The position numbers and the translations under genes are program-made. The notes under the pieces were generated by a model. It had not been told where the DNA came from, did not search any database, and saw only the letters and a list, made by a program, of their open reading frames with translations. 64,000 nucleotides of DNA from JAWKWH01 sp041397625 (GTDB taxonomy: Bacteria > Pseudomonadota > Alphaproteobacteria > Rhizobiales > Rhizobiaceae), in the NCBI GenBank assembly GCA_041397625.1, contig JAWKWH010000003.1, positions 434,001 to 498,000 of the forward strand, read 5' to 3'. Positions 1 through 9,217 of the stretch are shown here, in pieces (the first letter of the stretch is position 1; every line of letters begins with the position of its first letter).

Positions 1-154
1 CCTGGCGGCGCTGAAGGAGCCGCTGCGCTCGCATGGCGGGCTGACCGAGCAGGAGGTGCCGTTCATCGTCAACCGCAAGCTCGACCTGCCGGAAGCGCCG
101 GCCTTGCGCAATTTCGACGCCTTCTTCTACGCCACGATGGCGGCGGCCCGTTAG
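1..154 (+). CDS. phnA: phosphonoacetate hydrolase, C-terminal end (partial)
   Basis: Only the last 50 codons lie in the window; the frame is open from base 2 and stops with TAG. The visible piece contains a Ser-His-Gly-Gly-Leu-Thr-Glu-Gln motif and then Val-Pro-Phe-Ile. This matches the end of phosphonoacetate hydrolases of the alkaline phosphatase superfamily, where that His is a zinc ligand. PhnA cleaves the C-P bond of phosphonoacetate to give acetate and phosphate. The next gene, 13 bp downstream, encodes the dehydrogenase that makes phosphonoacetate, which supports the call. Another member of the alkaline phosphatase superfamily cannot be excluded from 50 residues alone. Confidence 0.72.
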   Translation, partial: LAALKEPLRSHGGLTEQEVPFIVNRKLDLPEAPALRNFDAFFYATMAAAR

Positions 155-167
155 GGACAACACGACC

Positions 168-1628
168 ATGCTGACGAAGACGAAAACCGAAATCCGCCAC
201 GAGGCGATGCGCATCGGTGGCCGGAAGGTGACCACGCCCGATGTCGTCGAGGTGCGCTATCCCTACACCAACGAGGTGATCGGCACCGTGCCGGCTGGGC
301 AGCGCGAGCACGCGGCCGAAGCCTTCGAGATCGCCGCCGGCTACCGGCCGACGCTGACGCGTTACGAACGGCGGGAGATCCTGACGAGAGCTGCCGAGCT
401 GATCCGCGAGCGGCGCGAGGAGATCGCCCGATGGCTGACGCTGGAACTCGGTATCTGCCACCAGCATGCGCTCTATGAGACCGGCCGTTCCTACGACGTC
501 TTCACCTTCGCTGGCATACTGTCGACGTTCGACGACGGACAGATCTTTTCCTGCGACCTGACGCCGAACGGCAAGGAGCGCAAGATCTACACCAAGCGCG
601 AGCCGGTCCGCGCCATCTCGGCGATTACGCCGTTCAACCACCCGCTCAACATGGTCGCGCACAAGGTGGCGCCGGCGATCGCCACCAACAATTGCGTGGT
701 GTGCAAGCCGACCGAACTGACGCCGCTGACCGCGATCACGCTCGCTGACATTCTCTACGAGGCAGGCCTGCCGCCCGAAATGTTCCAGGTCGTCACCGGC
801 TGGCCCGCCGATATCGGCGAGGAGATGATCGTCAACGACAATATCGACATCATCACGTTCACCGGCGGCGTCAAGGTTGGCAAGATGATCGCCGAAAAGG
901 CCGGCTACAGGCGCCAGGCGCTGGAGCTCGGCGGCAACGATCCGCTGATCATCCTGAACGATCTTACCGACGACGATCTGAGCAAGGCAGCGACGATCGC
1001 GGTTGCGGGTGCGACCGGCAATTCCGGCCAGCGCTGCACCGCCGTCAAGCGCATCCTGGTGCAGGAAAGCGTCGCCGACCGTGTCGTGCCGATGATCCTG
1101 GAGAATGCGAAGAAGCTGAAATTCGGCGACCCGCAGGACCCGGAAACCCAGCTTGGCTGCGTCATTCACGAGGAAGCGGCGGCGACCTTCGAGAAGCGCG
1201 TTTATGATGCTGCGGAGAAGGGCGCCGAGGTGCTCTACGATCCTGGCCGCAAGGGCGCGCTGCTGCCGCCGATCGTCGTCGACCGCGTGCCGCATGACAG
1301 CGAGCTGGTCTACGAGGAGACCTTCGGGCCGGTCGTGCCGATCGTGCGCGTGCCTGACGACGACGACGCGCTGATCGCGATTTCCAACTCGACGCCGTTC
1401 GGGCTTTCGGCCGGCGTCTGCACCAACGATCTCGGCCGCGTCACGAAATATGTCGACGGGCTTGATGTCGGTACGGTCAACATCTGGGAACAGCCCGGCT
1501 ACCGCATCGAGATGTCGCCCTTCGGCGGCATCAAGGACTCGGGCAACGGGGTCAAGGAAGGCGTGGCCGAGGCGATGAAGTTCTTCACCAATGTGAAGAC
1601 CTATTCGCTGCCCTGGCCGATCCGCTGA
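168..1628 (+). CDS. phnY: phosphonoacetaldehyde dehydrogenase
   Basis: A 486-residue NAD(P)-dependent aldehyde dehydrogenase. The general-base Glu253 sits in an ELGG motif and the nucleophile Cys290 in a GQRC motif, close to the position of the catalytic Cys in the characterised Sinorhizobium PhnY. The length is also that of PhnY. It is expected to oxidise phosphonoacetaldehyde to phosphonoacetate in the cytoplasm, feeding the PhnA hydrolase encoded just upstream. The ATG has only a weak upstream AGGGACA-like ribosome site, but the start follows the phnA stop by 13 bp and gives a normal N terminus. The family alone would fit succinate-semialdehyde-type dehydrogenases, so the phosphonate role rests on its neighbours on both sides. 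Confidence 0.85.
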   Translation: MLTKTKTEIRHEAMRIGGRKVTTPDVVEVRYPYTNEVIGTVPAGQREHAAEAFEIAAGYRPTLTRYERREILTRAAELIRERREEIARWLTLELGICHQHALYETGRSYDVFTFAGILSTFDDGQIFSCDLTPNGKERKIYTKREPVRAISAITPFNHPLNMVAHKVAPAIATNNCVVCKPTELTPLTAITLADILYEAGLPPEMFQVVTGWPADIGEEMIVNDNIDIITFTGGVKVGKMIAEKAGYRRQALELGGNDPLIILNDLTDDDLSKAATIAVAGATGNSGQRCTAVKRILVQESVADRVVPMILENAKKLKFGDPQDPETQLGCVIHEEAAATFEKRVYDAAEKGAEVLYDPGRKGALLPPIVVDRVPHDSELVYEETFGPVVPIVRVPDDDDALIAISNSTPFGLSAGVCTNDLGRVTKYVDGLDVGTVNIWEQPGYRIEMSPFGGIKDSGNGVKEGVAEAMKFFTNVKTYSLPWPIR

Positions 1629-1635
1629 ACCGGCG

Positions 1636-3003
1636 ATGAAGCGGGCAGGGCAGGTCCACACCGAGGGCGAGGCCAACACGTCGGCGGTGCGCACGGCCTG
1701 GGCCGCGCGGCAGCATCGGCCGGCCACCGATGCACTTGCCGCCCGCGATGCCGACGCCTTCCTGCACCAAAGCCTGTCGACGCCGGTGATGAGCGCGGCC
1801 GCAAAGGCCGAGGGCATCTGGATCGAGGATGTGGACGGCAACCGCTTCATGGATTTCCATGGCAATTCCGTCCATCACATCGGCTATGGCCATCCGCGCC
1901 TCGTCGCGGCGATCAAGAAACAGCTCGATGAACTGAGCTTTTCGCCGCGGCGCTACACCAACGAGGTCTCCGTCGAACTGGCCGAGCGGCTCGGCGGGAT
2001 CGCGCCCGGCGGCCTTTCGAAAGTACTGTTCACGACCGGCGGATCGGACGCCAACGAGGTGGCGCTGAGGCTTGCCCGCGCCGCCACCGGCCGCTTCAAG
2101 ACGGTCTCCTTCTGGGACGCGTTCCATGGCGCAGGCTTCGGCGCCGCGTCGGTCGGCGGTGAGGCGACGTTCCGCTCGCACATCGCCGGCCCGCTGCTCG
2201 CCGGTGCCGAACATGTCGCTCCGTTCGCCTGCTACCGCTGCCCCTACGGCCATGCGGGGCCGGATGTTTGCGGGCTCGCCTGCGCCGACATGGTGCGCTT
2301 CGCGCTCGACCGCGAGGGCGACGTGGCAGCGGTGATCGCCGAGCCGATGCGCGCAGTGCCCTACGTGCCGCCGCCGGGTTTCTGGAAGGCGGTACGCGCG
2401 GCGTGCGACGCGGCCGGCGCGCTTCTGATCTTCGACGAGATCCCGACCGGGCTTGGCAAGACCGGGAAATTCTTCGCTTTCGAGCATGACGGTGTGGTTC
2501 CCGACATCGTCACGCTCGGCAAGGCGCTCGGCGGCGGCATCCTGCCGATCGCCGCCGTGGTCGCCAGGCGCGAGCTCGACGTCGCCGGCGACTTCGCCAT
2601 CGGCCACTACACGCATGAGAAGAACCCGGTGACGGCGCGCGCCGCGCTGACCACGCTCGACATCATCGAGGATGAGGGGCTGGTGGAGCGCGCCGCCGAC
2701 CTCGGCCGCTGCGCCATGGAGCGGCTCGGCAATTTCGCCGCCTCCTCGCCGGTCGTCGGCGACGTTCGCGGTAGGGGGCTGATGTTCGGTGTCGAGATCG
2801 TCAGCGACTGCGGGGCGAAGACGCCGGGCAACGAACTTGCGGAGCACATCTTCTACCGCTGCCTCGACGCCGGCCTCAGCTTCAAGATCTCGCAGGGTTG
2901 CGTGCTGACGCTATCACCGCCGCTGACCATCGGCCGCGACGAGCTCGACAGCGCGCTTACGATCGTCGAGGACGCGATCGGCGAATGTGCGGTCGGCGCA
3001 TGA
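1636..3003 (+). CDS. pbfA: class III aminotransferase-fold PLP enzyme, probable (R)-1-hydroxy-2-aminoethylphosphonate ammonia-lyase
   Basis: A 455-residue PLP protein of the class III transaminase fold. Lys296 (TLGKALGGG) is the expected Schiff-base lysine and Asp267 (FDEIPTG) the pyridine-nitrogen partner. Proteins of this type encoded beside phnW, phnX, phnA or phnY are PbfA, which eliminates ammonia from (R)-1-hydroxy-2-aminoethylphosphonate to give phosphonoacetaldehyde, the substrate of PhnY. The gene starts 7 bp after phnY and its TGA overlaps the next ATG, so it is in the same transcript. No PhnW aminotransferase is visible here; it may lie left of the window. An ordinary omega-transaminase is the main alternative. 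Confidence 0.72.
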   Translation: MKRAGQVHTEGEANTSAVRTAWAARQHRPATDALAARDADAFLHQSLSTPVMSAAAKAEGIWIEDVDGNRFMDFHGNSVHHIGYGHPRLVAAIKKQLDELSFSPRRYTNEVSVELAERLGGIAPGGLSKVLFTTGGSDANEVALRLARAATGRFKTVSFWDAFHGAGFGAASVGGEATFRSHIAGPLLAGAEHVAPFACYRCPYGHAGPDVCGLACADMVRFALDREGDVAAVIAEPMRAVPYVPPPGFWKAVRAACDAAGALLIFDEIPTGLGKTGKFFAFEHDGVVPDIVTLGKALGGGILPIAAVVARRELDVAGDFAIGHYTHEKNPVTARAALTTLDIIEDEGLVERAADLGRCAMERLGNFAASSPVVGDVRGRGLMFGVEIVSDCGAKTPGNELAEHIFYRCLDAGLSFKISQGCVLTLSPPLTIGRDELDSALTIVEDAIGECAVGA

Positions 3004-4004
3004 AAATTGTCCGAACCGACCGGGAATTGCAGACGCCTACCGTCGACGAGGCGTTGAAAAGTGTTGGCCACGAACTGCTACTGCTGCCCGACGGCGTGTC
3101 TGAGGACGAACTCGTCGAGGCCGTGCGCGACGCCGATCTTCTGTTGATGTGCTACACGCCGGTCACCGCGAGAGTGATCGCCGCGGCGACGCGGCTGAAG
3201 GGCATCGTCAAATACGGCGTCGGCATCGACGCTATCGATATCGGGGCGGCAAGAGCGCGTGGCATCCCTGTCGTCAACATCCCCGAATATGCCGAGGAGA
3301 CGGTGGCCGAGGGCGCGTTCGCGCTGATGATCGCGCTGGCAAAAAAGCTCAAGCCCCTGACCGTGGAAATGCAGGCCCGGGGCTGGACCTGGCCGGAACC
3401 GCGCTGGCTCGGCGGCGACATCGCCGGCAGCACCGTCGGCATCGTCGGGTTCGGCCGCATCGGCCGCAGCCTTGCCCGCATGGCCGGCGCCGGTTTCCGG
3501 GCGCGGGTGATCGCCTTCGATCCGAACGTCGGCGCAAACGCGATGCGGGCGGCCGGCGCCGAAAAGGCCGACAACCTGCACGACCTGCTCGAGCAAGGCG
3601 ATTTCGTGTCGCTCCATTGCGTGCTGACGCCGGAGACGCGCGGTATCATCGGTGTGGCCGAATTCGCGGCGATGAAGCCGACGGCCTTTCTGGTCAACAC
3701 ATCGCGCGGCGCGCTTGTCGACGAAGGTGCGCTGCTGGCGGCGCTCGCGGAAGGGCGCATCGCCGGCGCCGGGCTCGATGTCTTCATGGATGAACCGCTG
3801 CGGCGCGAGGGCCATCGGCTGAGCCCGCTTTTCGCGATGGACAACGTCATCCTGTCGCCGCACCTGACCTTCTACACGCGCGAGGCGATGACGCGGCTGG
3901 AGGCCGAGACGCTCGAACGCTGCTTTGAAATCCTCGAAGGCCGGCCGGTGACGATCAAATCCTCCGATCCCCGGTTGCAGGGCCAGCGCCAAGGTGCCAT
4001 GTAG
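3000..4004 (+). CDS. D-isomer-specific 2-hydroxyacid dehydrogenase
   Basis: A 334-residue NAD-dependent 2-hydroxyacid dehydrogenase related to phosphoglycerate dehydrogenases. The Rossmann glycine motif GFGRIG lies near residue 150. The catalytic Arg236 (NTSRGALVDE), Glu265 (DVFMDEP) and His288 (LSPH) are all present. The ATG at 3000 overlaps the preceding stop (ATGA), and this start leaves a normal N-terminal beta strand; a longer upstream reading frame is open but would run into pbfA. The substrate is unknown. The position suggests a hydroxylated or oxo-acid intermediate of phosphonate use. Phosphite dehydrogenase PtxD belongs to the same superfamily, but I see no PtxD-specific sequence match. 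Confidence 0.85.
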   Translation: MKIVRTDRELQTPTVDEALKSVGHELLLLPDGVSEDELVEAVRDADLLLMCYTPVTARVIAAATRLKGIVKYGVGIDAIDIGAARARGIPVVNIPEYAEETVAEGAFALMIALAKKLKPLTVEMQARGWTWPEPRWLGGDIAGSTVGIVGFGRIGRSLARMAGAGFRARVIAFDPNVGANAMRAAGAEKADNLHDLLEQGDFVSLHCVLTPETRGIIGVAEFAAMKPTAFLVNTSRGALVDEGALLAALAEGRIAGAGLDVFMDEPLRREGHRLSPLFAMDNVILSPHLTFYTREAMTRLEAETLERCFEILEGRPVTIKSSDPRLQGQRQGAM

Positions 4005-4033
4005 GCTCCGACAGATTCTGAAGCGACCGATCG

Positions 4034-4399
4034 ATGCCTGCTGCCTCATCAATCCTGATCGCGCTCATCGCGCTCCTGCATGTCTACATCCTGTGGTTCG
4101 AGATGTTCGCCTGGACGAGCCGCGGCCCCAAGGTGTTCCGCGGATTTCCGAAGGAGCTGTTCGAGCCGACCAAGGCGCTGGCCGCCAATCAGGGGCTGTA
4201 TAACGGCTTTCTGGCAGCCGGCCTCGTCTGGTCGCTGCTGATCAGCGATCCGGCCTGGCATTTCAACGTGGCGCTCTGCTTCCTGATCTTCGTGGCGGTG
4301 GCCGGTCTCTATGGCGCGGCGACAGCTGCGAGAAACATTTTCTACGTTCAGGCGCTGCCGGCGCTTGCGACGATCGCCGTCCTTCTGGCCGGCTACTGA
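4034..4399 (+). CDS. DUF1304 family small membrane protein
   Basis: A 121-residue hydrophobic protein with about four membrane helices (roughly residues 5-25, 53-70, 77-95 and 102-120). The His-Val-Tyr-Ile-Leu-Trp-Phe-Glu-Met segment in helix 1 and the conserved loop with FEPTKALAANQGLYNGFLA are the hallmarks of DUF1304 proteins. Their function is not known. It follows the hydroxyacid dehydrogenase gene by 29 bp on the same strand, so it probably shares the transcript, but nothing in the sequence ties it to phosphonates. Confidence 0.8.
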   Translation: MPAASSILIALIALLHVYILWFEMFAWTSRGPKVFRGFPKELFEPTKALAANQGLYNGFLAAGLVWSLLISDPAWHFNVALCFLIFVAVAGLYGAATAARNIFYVQALPALATIAVLLAGY

Positions 4400-4440
4400 T
4401 CCCGACCACAGTTTTCATTTCGCAACAGGAAAGACCAGGA

Positions 4441-4788
4441 ATGTCAGACATCGCCAGATTCCGCTCGAGCCAGCGCATGAGCCAGATCGTCATCCACGGA
4501 GACACGATCTACCTTGCCGGCCAGGTCGGCACGCCCTATGAAAATGCGGCGGCGCAGACGCGGGAAATTCTCGACAAGATCGACGCGCTGCTGGCGGAAG
4601 CCGGCAGCGACAAGACCAAGGTGCTGCGCGCCGATATCTGGCTGAGCGACATGCGTTTCTTCGAGGAGATGAACAAGGTCTGGGACGCCTGGGTGGCGGA
4701 AGGGCACGCGCCGGCGCGCGCCTGTGGCTCAGCCAGCCTGGCAACCGCCGGCCATTGGGTGGAGATCCTCGTCGTCGCGGCGAAATAG
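4441..4788 (+). CDS. RidA family enamine/imine deaminase
   Basis: A 115-residue YjgF/RidA protein. Arg93 (in PARACGSA) and Glu108 are spaced 15 residues apart, exactly like the active-site Arg105 and Glu120 of the characterised RidA enzymes. These proteins hydrolyse reactive enamines or imines released by PLP enzymes. The phosphonate PLP enzyme encoded upstream is thought to release ammonia through such intermediates, so a clean-up role in the same pathway is plausible but inferred. The ATG follows an AACAGGAAAGACCAGGA stretch that offers a moderate ribosome site. It is the last gene of the plus-strand block, 19 bp from the convergent exporter operon. Confidence 0.88.
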   Translation: MSDIARFRSSQRMSQIVIHGDTIYLAGQVGTPYENAAAQTREILDKIDALLAEAGSDKTKVLRADIWLSDMRFFEEMNKVWDAWVAEGHAPARACGSASLATAGHWVEILVVAAK

Positions 4789-4807
4789 CCAAACGCCGCG
4801 GAACCGC

Positions 4808-6013
4808 TCAACCGCCGCTTCTCGATTCGACCAGGCTTCCGTCACCGAGCGCATCGCTTGGGTGCAACACCACGCGGTCGCCGGCCGAAAGGCCCGACGT
4901 CACCTCGGCCGCCTCGCTGTTGAGGTGGCCGATTTCGACCGGCGTCCGCATCGCGCGGTCGCCGGCGATGCGGAAGACCGCCCAGCCGCCCTGATGGCGG
5001 AACAGCGCGGCGATCGGTACCTTGGTGGCTTTGTCGGTCTGCCAGACGGCGAGCCGGGCAAAGACACGGTAACCGTGGCCGAGCTGCGGTTCGGGTTCGG
5101 CCAGATCGAGGACGGCATTGACGCGCTGCTCCTCGATGCCGAGCGCCGACACCTTGGTGAAGGCGGACGGGTCGATGCGGCGGACGACGGCTTCGAGCGT
5201 GCGGTTGCCGCCCCAGTCGACGATCTCCGCCTTCAGGCCGGGCCTGATGCGCACCGCGTCGGCCGACAACAGGTCGACCGCGATCTCCAGGTCGCGCGGG
5301 TCGCCGACCTTGGCAAGCGGCGTCCCCGCCGTCACCGCCTGTTCGCTCCTGACCTCGACCGACAGAACGATGCCGTCGATCGGCGCGGTGACCTCGATGC
5401 AGCAGTCGCGGCCGGCGATGTCGAGAATTTCGTCGCCGGGCCCGGTCAGCCGCGCCCTGGCGCTGTTCAGCTCGGCCTGGCGCTGGCGGATGCGCGCCTC
5501 GGTGGTCTTCACCTGGGCTTCCTGCAGGGCGACCTCGGTCGTCGCCTGCTGCAATTCGCGCTCGGACACGATGTTGGACCCGAAAAGCCGGGTGGCGCGA
5601 TCCAGGTCGGCGCGCGCCAGCTCGAGCGCGGCAATCGCCCGCTGATGCTCCAGCTCGGCCTGCGCGACCGCCGAGCGCGCGGCCTCGATGGCTGCCAGCA
5701 GTTCGGCCTCGGTGCGCTTGTCGATCAGCGGCGGATCGGGCGGGCGGATCGAGGCGACGACGGTCTTGTTGGCCTCGACGAGATCGCCCTCCTCGAGCGA
5801 GGTGCGGTTCACGTGGCCGGCGATCGGCGCCGACACGGTGTAGACGTTGCGCACGCGGGTAATGCCTTCCTGGTCGATGGTCACGGTCATCGGCCCGTCG
5901 GCCACGGGCGCGGTGTCGACCAGTACCGGCTGTTCGCGCAGCGCCATGTAGAGGCCCGCGCCGACAACCACCGCGAATGCGGCGATGCCCAGCCAGCTTG
6001 TCAGTCTTCTCAT
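4808..6013 (-). CDS. HlyD/MacA-type periplasmic adaptor of an ABC exporter
   Basis: A 401-residue membrane-fusion protein. It has one N-terminal membrane helix (about residues 7-25), a lipoyl-like half motif near residue 63, a long charged coiled-coil hairpin (about 95-190) rich in Ala, Glu, Arg and Gln, the second lipoyl half near 215 and beta-barrel segments to the end. It is the last gene of a minus-strand trio (ATPase, permease, adaptor) separated by gaps of only 3-4 bp, so the three form one exporter in which this protein bridges the inner-membrane permease to the periplasm or an outer-membrane channel. The substrate is unknown. Confidence 0.87.
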   Translation of the reverse strand: MRRLTSWLGIAAFAVVVGAGLYMALREQPVLVDTAPVADGPMTVTIDQEGITRVRNVYTVSAPIAGHVNRTSLEEGDLVEANKTVVASIRPPDPPLIDKRTEAELLAAIEAARSAVAQAELEHQRAIAALELARADLDRATRLFGSNIVSERELQQATTEVALQEAQVKTTEARIRQRQAELNSARARLTGPGDEILDIAGRDCCIEVTAPIDGIVLSVEVRSEQAVTAGTPLAKVGDPRDLEIAVDLLSADAVRIRPGLKAEIVDWGGNRTLEAVVRRIDPSAFTKVSALGIEEQRVNAVLDLAEPEPQLGHGYRVFARLAVWQTDKATKVPIAALFRHQGGWAVFRIAGDRAMRTPVEIGHLNSEAAEVTSGLSAGDRVVLHPSDALGDGSLVESRSGG

Positions 6014-6017
6014 GGCG

Positions 6018-8381
6018 TTACTCCCTGGTCTTCAGGACGCTGACGAGGTCGAAGCGGTCGATGCGCCGCCTCGCCACCAGAGCCGTGATGATGCCGGCCA
6101 GCACGACGACGAGGCTGGCGCGGGCGAAAGTGGCCGGTTCGACCACGAAAGGTATGCGGAAGAGGTCGCTCTCGAAACCGTGGATGACGGACCAGGCAAA
6201 GCCGTAACCGAGCAGCCAGCCGAGCGGCTGGGCGATGGCGATGATGACGCCGAGTTCGGTCAACAGGACCGAGGAGACCTCGGCACGGGTAAAGCCGAGC
6301 ACGCGCAGGCTGGCGAGTTCGCGGGCTCGCTCGGCAAGCTGGATGCGGGCCGAATTGTAGACGACGCCGAAGGTGATGATCACCGCCAGACCGACATAGA
6401 CCGACGCCATGATGGTGATGTTCTCCTCGATGATCTCGCTGAACTTCTCGCGTGTGGCGCCGAGGAAGGAGAACGAGGCGATCGCCGGCGTGGTCTTGAT
6501 CTCGGCATAGATGTCGTCGATGCGGTCGGTATCGACGGCGAGACGCGCGCCGGAAATCCGTCTTCCGTCGCCGATCAGCCGGTTGAGCGCGTCGAGCTCC
6601 ATGAAAGCGCCGAGCCCGATCAGGCTCTGGATCACGCCGACGACCGGCACGTCCGTCGTGCGTCCATCGTGAAGCAGCAGTTCGACGGACACCTTGTCGC
6701 CGACGCGCAGGGCAAGTTTGCTTGCGACCCGGCGCGGCACGAGCAGTCCGCCCCGCGGTAGGCGTACCGGTGTGCCGTCGGCGCTCAGCACCCGGCCCAG
6801 GTCGCCGTCGCGGGGCAGGGCGGTGATATCGAGCTTCAGCGACCGGTGGCCGTTGGTCATCTTGACCGGCGTGACGCGGAAAGGCTCGGCGCGCATCACG
6901 CCGGGCAGTGCGGTGAGGTCGGTCAGCACGTCGCGCGAGCGCTCGGTCGCAAAAGCCACCGTGGCGTCCTGGCGTTCGGCCTGGAAGAACACGGTGTCGA
7001 TCATGACGTCCATGGAATCGAACATGAACAGCGCCGTTGTGAGGATGGCGACGGAAAACGAAGTGCCGAGCGCCGTGATCATGGTGCGCACCGGCCGGCG
7101 GACGAGATGCCGCAGCGCCATGGTGGTGGTCTGGGAAAAAAGGTTGAGACGCGCGCCGGCCTCGCCGAGCAGGCGGTGGTAGCGCATTGGCGCGGCCGGG
7201 CGCATGGCGACCGCCGGCGGAAGGATCACCACCGACCAGATGGCCCGCGCCGCGCCGGCAAGGGCGGCAAGTGCGGTGATGCCGCCGGCAAGCGCGTAAA
7301 GGTCGAGGCTCTGGCGGAAGATCAGGTAGGGAAACGAGAAGAAGTCGCCATACATGCGGGTGAGCCCGCGCCCGAGCCATGCGCCGGCGACCGCGCCGAT
7401 CAGAAGGCCGATCGCGGCGATCACCAGAACCAGCTTGGCGTAGTGAACGGCAATGGCCGCCTCGCCATAGCCGATCGCCTTGAACAGGCCGATCTGTTCA
7501 CGCTCCAGCGAGATCAGGCGCGACAGGATCATGTTGACCAGGAAGGCGGAGACGAACAGGAAGATCGGCGGAATGACCAGCGCCATGGAGCGCAGTTGCT
7601 GCAATTCGTTGTCGAGGAAGGCGTTGCTCACCTGGTCCTTGCGCTCGATTGCGCCCCGGCTGCCATAGGGTTTGAGCAGGCGGTCGAGCGCATCGACCAC
7701 CGCCGGTGCGCTGGCGCCGGCGTGCAAGGTCACGGCCAGCGAGTTGAAGCCGCCGTCCATGTCGAAAATGCCCTCGAGCACCGGCCTGGTCATGAAGATG
7801 ACGCCGAAACGGCGCTCGTCGGGCATGATGTCGCCGGGCGCCAGCGCGTAGATGAATTCCGGCGACAATACGATGCCGGTGACCTTGAGCAGCCGGCGCT
7901 TGCCGTTGATCAGCGCGTGGAAGCCGTCGCCGGGTTCGAGCGAATGGGCCTCGGCGAATTTCTCCGCCACGGCGACTTCGTCGGCACGGCCGAGGCCCGG
8001 CAACCGCCCGAGCCGCAGATAAGGTTTGTTGAGACGGCTTTCGCCTGTTGCCGGGATCGAGATGACGACGCCGCTTGCCGGTTCCTTCATGCCCTCCATG
8101 TCGAGAACCACGGCCTGCGAGATGCGATAGTCGGCCGCCGCCACGCCTGGGATCGCCTCGATCTGGCGTGACAGGCGCATCGGCGCCCGGGTCGCGGTGG
8201 CGAAGATGTCGGCGAAGTTCTGGCGTTCGTAAAAGGCGTTGCGGGTTTCCTCCAGCGACCGGTAGGCGCCGACGGCGAGCACGATGGTGGCGACGCCGCA
8301 GGCCATGACCAGCGCCACGGCGATGACCTGCGCCCATAGTCGGCGGATATCGCGGGCGATCTTCCGGTCGAGAACCCGCAT
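6018..8381 (-). CDS. ABC exporter permease with two FtsX domains
   Basis: A 787-residue inner-membrane protein of the MacB/LolC/YbbP class. An N-terminal membrane helix (about residues 18-40) is followed by a periplasmic domain, three helices (about 265-380), then a second helix near 440, another periplasmic domain and three C-terminal helices (about 650-770). This duplicated FtsX layout makes a single polypeptide sufficient for a pseudo-dimer, as in YbbP. The gene lies 3 bp after the ATPase stop and 4 bp before the adaptor start. No fused ATPase is present. Export of a small molecule or lipid is expected; which one cannot be told. Confidence 0.88.
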   Translation of the reverse strand: MRVLDRKIARDIRRLWAQVIAVALVMACGVATIVLAVGAYRSLEETRNAFYERQNFADIFATATRAPMRLSRQIEAIPGVAAADYRISQAVVLDMEGMKEPASGVVISIPATGESRLNKPYLRLGRLPGLGRADEVAVAEKFAEAHSLEPGDGFHALINGKRRLLKVTGIVLSPEFIYALAPGDIMPDERRFGVIFMTRPVLEGIFDMDGGFNSLAVTLHAGASAPAVVDALDRLLKPYGSRGAIERKDQVSNAFLDNELQQLRSMALVIPPIFLFVSAFLVNMILSRLISLEREQIGLFKAIGYGEAAIAVHYAKLVLVIAAIGLLIGAVAGAWLGRGLTRMYGDFFSFPYLIFRQSLDLYALAGGITALAALAGAARAIWSVVILPPAVAMRPAAPMRYHRLLGEAGARLNLFSQTTTMALRHLVRRPVRTMITALGTSFSVAILTTALFMFDSMDVMIDTVFFQAERQDATVAFATERSRDVLTDLTALPGVMRAEPFRVTPVKMTNGHRSLKLDITALPRDGDLGRVLSADGTPVRLPRGGLLVPRRVASKLALRVGDKVSVELLLHDGRTTDVPVVGVIQSLIGLGAFMELDALNRLIGDGRRISGARLAVDTDRIDDIYAEIKTTPAIASFSFLGATREKFSEIIEENITIMASVYVGLAVIITFGVVYNSARIQLAERARELASLRVLGFTRAEVSSVLLTELGVIIAIAQPLGWLLGYGFAWSVIHGFESDLFRIPFVVEPATFARASLVVVLAGIITALVARRRIDRFDLVSVLKTRE

Positions 8382-8384
8382 CGC

Positions 8385-9116
8385 CTACCAGCTCATCTCG
8401 CTTGCGGCCAGCCGCTCGTCGTTGACGTGGGTCTCGGCGATACGGCCGTCGTGGAACTTGAATACGCGATGCGCCATGCGCTGGATCGGCGCGTTGTGGG
8501 TGATGATCGCCGTCGTCGTGCCCAGTTCGGCGTTGATGCGTGACAGCGCCTCAAGCACGATGATGCCGGTCCTGGAATCGAGCGCGCCGGTCGGTTCGTC
8601 GCACAGCAGCACCTCCGGCCGCTTGACGATGGCCCGCGCGATCGCCACGCGCTGCTGTTCGCCGCCGGACATCTGGGCGGGGAAATGGTCCATCCTGTCT
8701 TTCAGGCCGACCATGGCGAGCGCCTCAGCCGACGGCATCGGATTTTTCGCGATCTCGGTCACCAGGGCGACGTTCTCCCGGGCGGTGAGGCTGGGAACCA
8801 GATTGTAGAACTGGAAGACGAAACCGACATGGTCGCGGCGGTAGCGCGTCAACTGGCGTTCGCTGTAGCCGGTCAGTTCCTCGCCACGGAAATAGACCTT
8901 GCCCGCGGTCGGCGTGTCGAGCCCGCCCATGATGTTGAGCAGCGTCGACTTGCCGGAGCCGGAGGGGCCGAGCATAACCGCCAGTTCGCCGGCGTGAAGG
9001 TCGAGGTCGACCCCGCGCAGCGCCCACACCTCGACCGCACCGGTGCGATAGACCTTGGTCACGCCTCGGGTGGAAAACACCGGATCGCCTGTCGGCTGGT
9101 TCTTGATCACGGCCAT
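8385..9116 (-). CDS. ABC exporter ATP-binding protein (MacB/LolD type)
   Basis: A 243-residue ATPase with Walker A GPSGSGKS (residues 50-57), a signature MSGGEQQRVAIARAI and Walker B VLLCDEPTG followed by ALDSRTG, typical of the LolD/MacB branch. I chose the ATG at 9116, which gives a normal N terminus; the frame stays open upstream to 9272 but that extension looks non-coding and would cross the promoter region shared with the divergent gene at 9299. It is the first gene of the minus-strand exporter operon. Confidence 0.88.
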   Translation of the reverse strand: MAVIKNQPTGDPVFSTRGVTKVYRTGAVEVWALRGVDLDLHAGELAVMLGPSGSGKSTLLNIMGGLDTPTAGKVYFRGEELTGYSERQLTRYRRDHVGFVFQFYNLVPSLTARENVALVTEIAKNPMPSAEALAMVGLKDRMDHFPAQMSGGEQQRVAIARAIVKRPEVLLCDEPTGALDSRTGIIVLEALSRINAELGTTTAIITHNAPIQRMAHRVFKFHDGRIAETHVNDERLAASEMSW

Positions 9117-9217
9117 GAAGCTACCATAGGACTGTAGCGGCAAGCCACTTTGATCGCCGTCAATCGCAGTCTTGCGAAATGTGTCAGCAGCCCGCTTGCC
9201 GACCCGTGCCAAACTTG

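Noticed and set aside
3000..4004. Phosphite dehydrogenase (PtxD) for the 2-hydroxyacid dehydrogenase in the phosphonate block.
   Set aside because: Only superfamily-level motifs are shared; the N-terminal region does not resemble what I know of PtxD, so no specific function is assigned.
4789..4807. Bidirectional terminators at the four convergent junctions (4789-4807, 24449-24454, 33680-33694, 54346-54352).
   Set aside because: The gaps are only 6-19 bp and contain no hairpin with a T-run.
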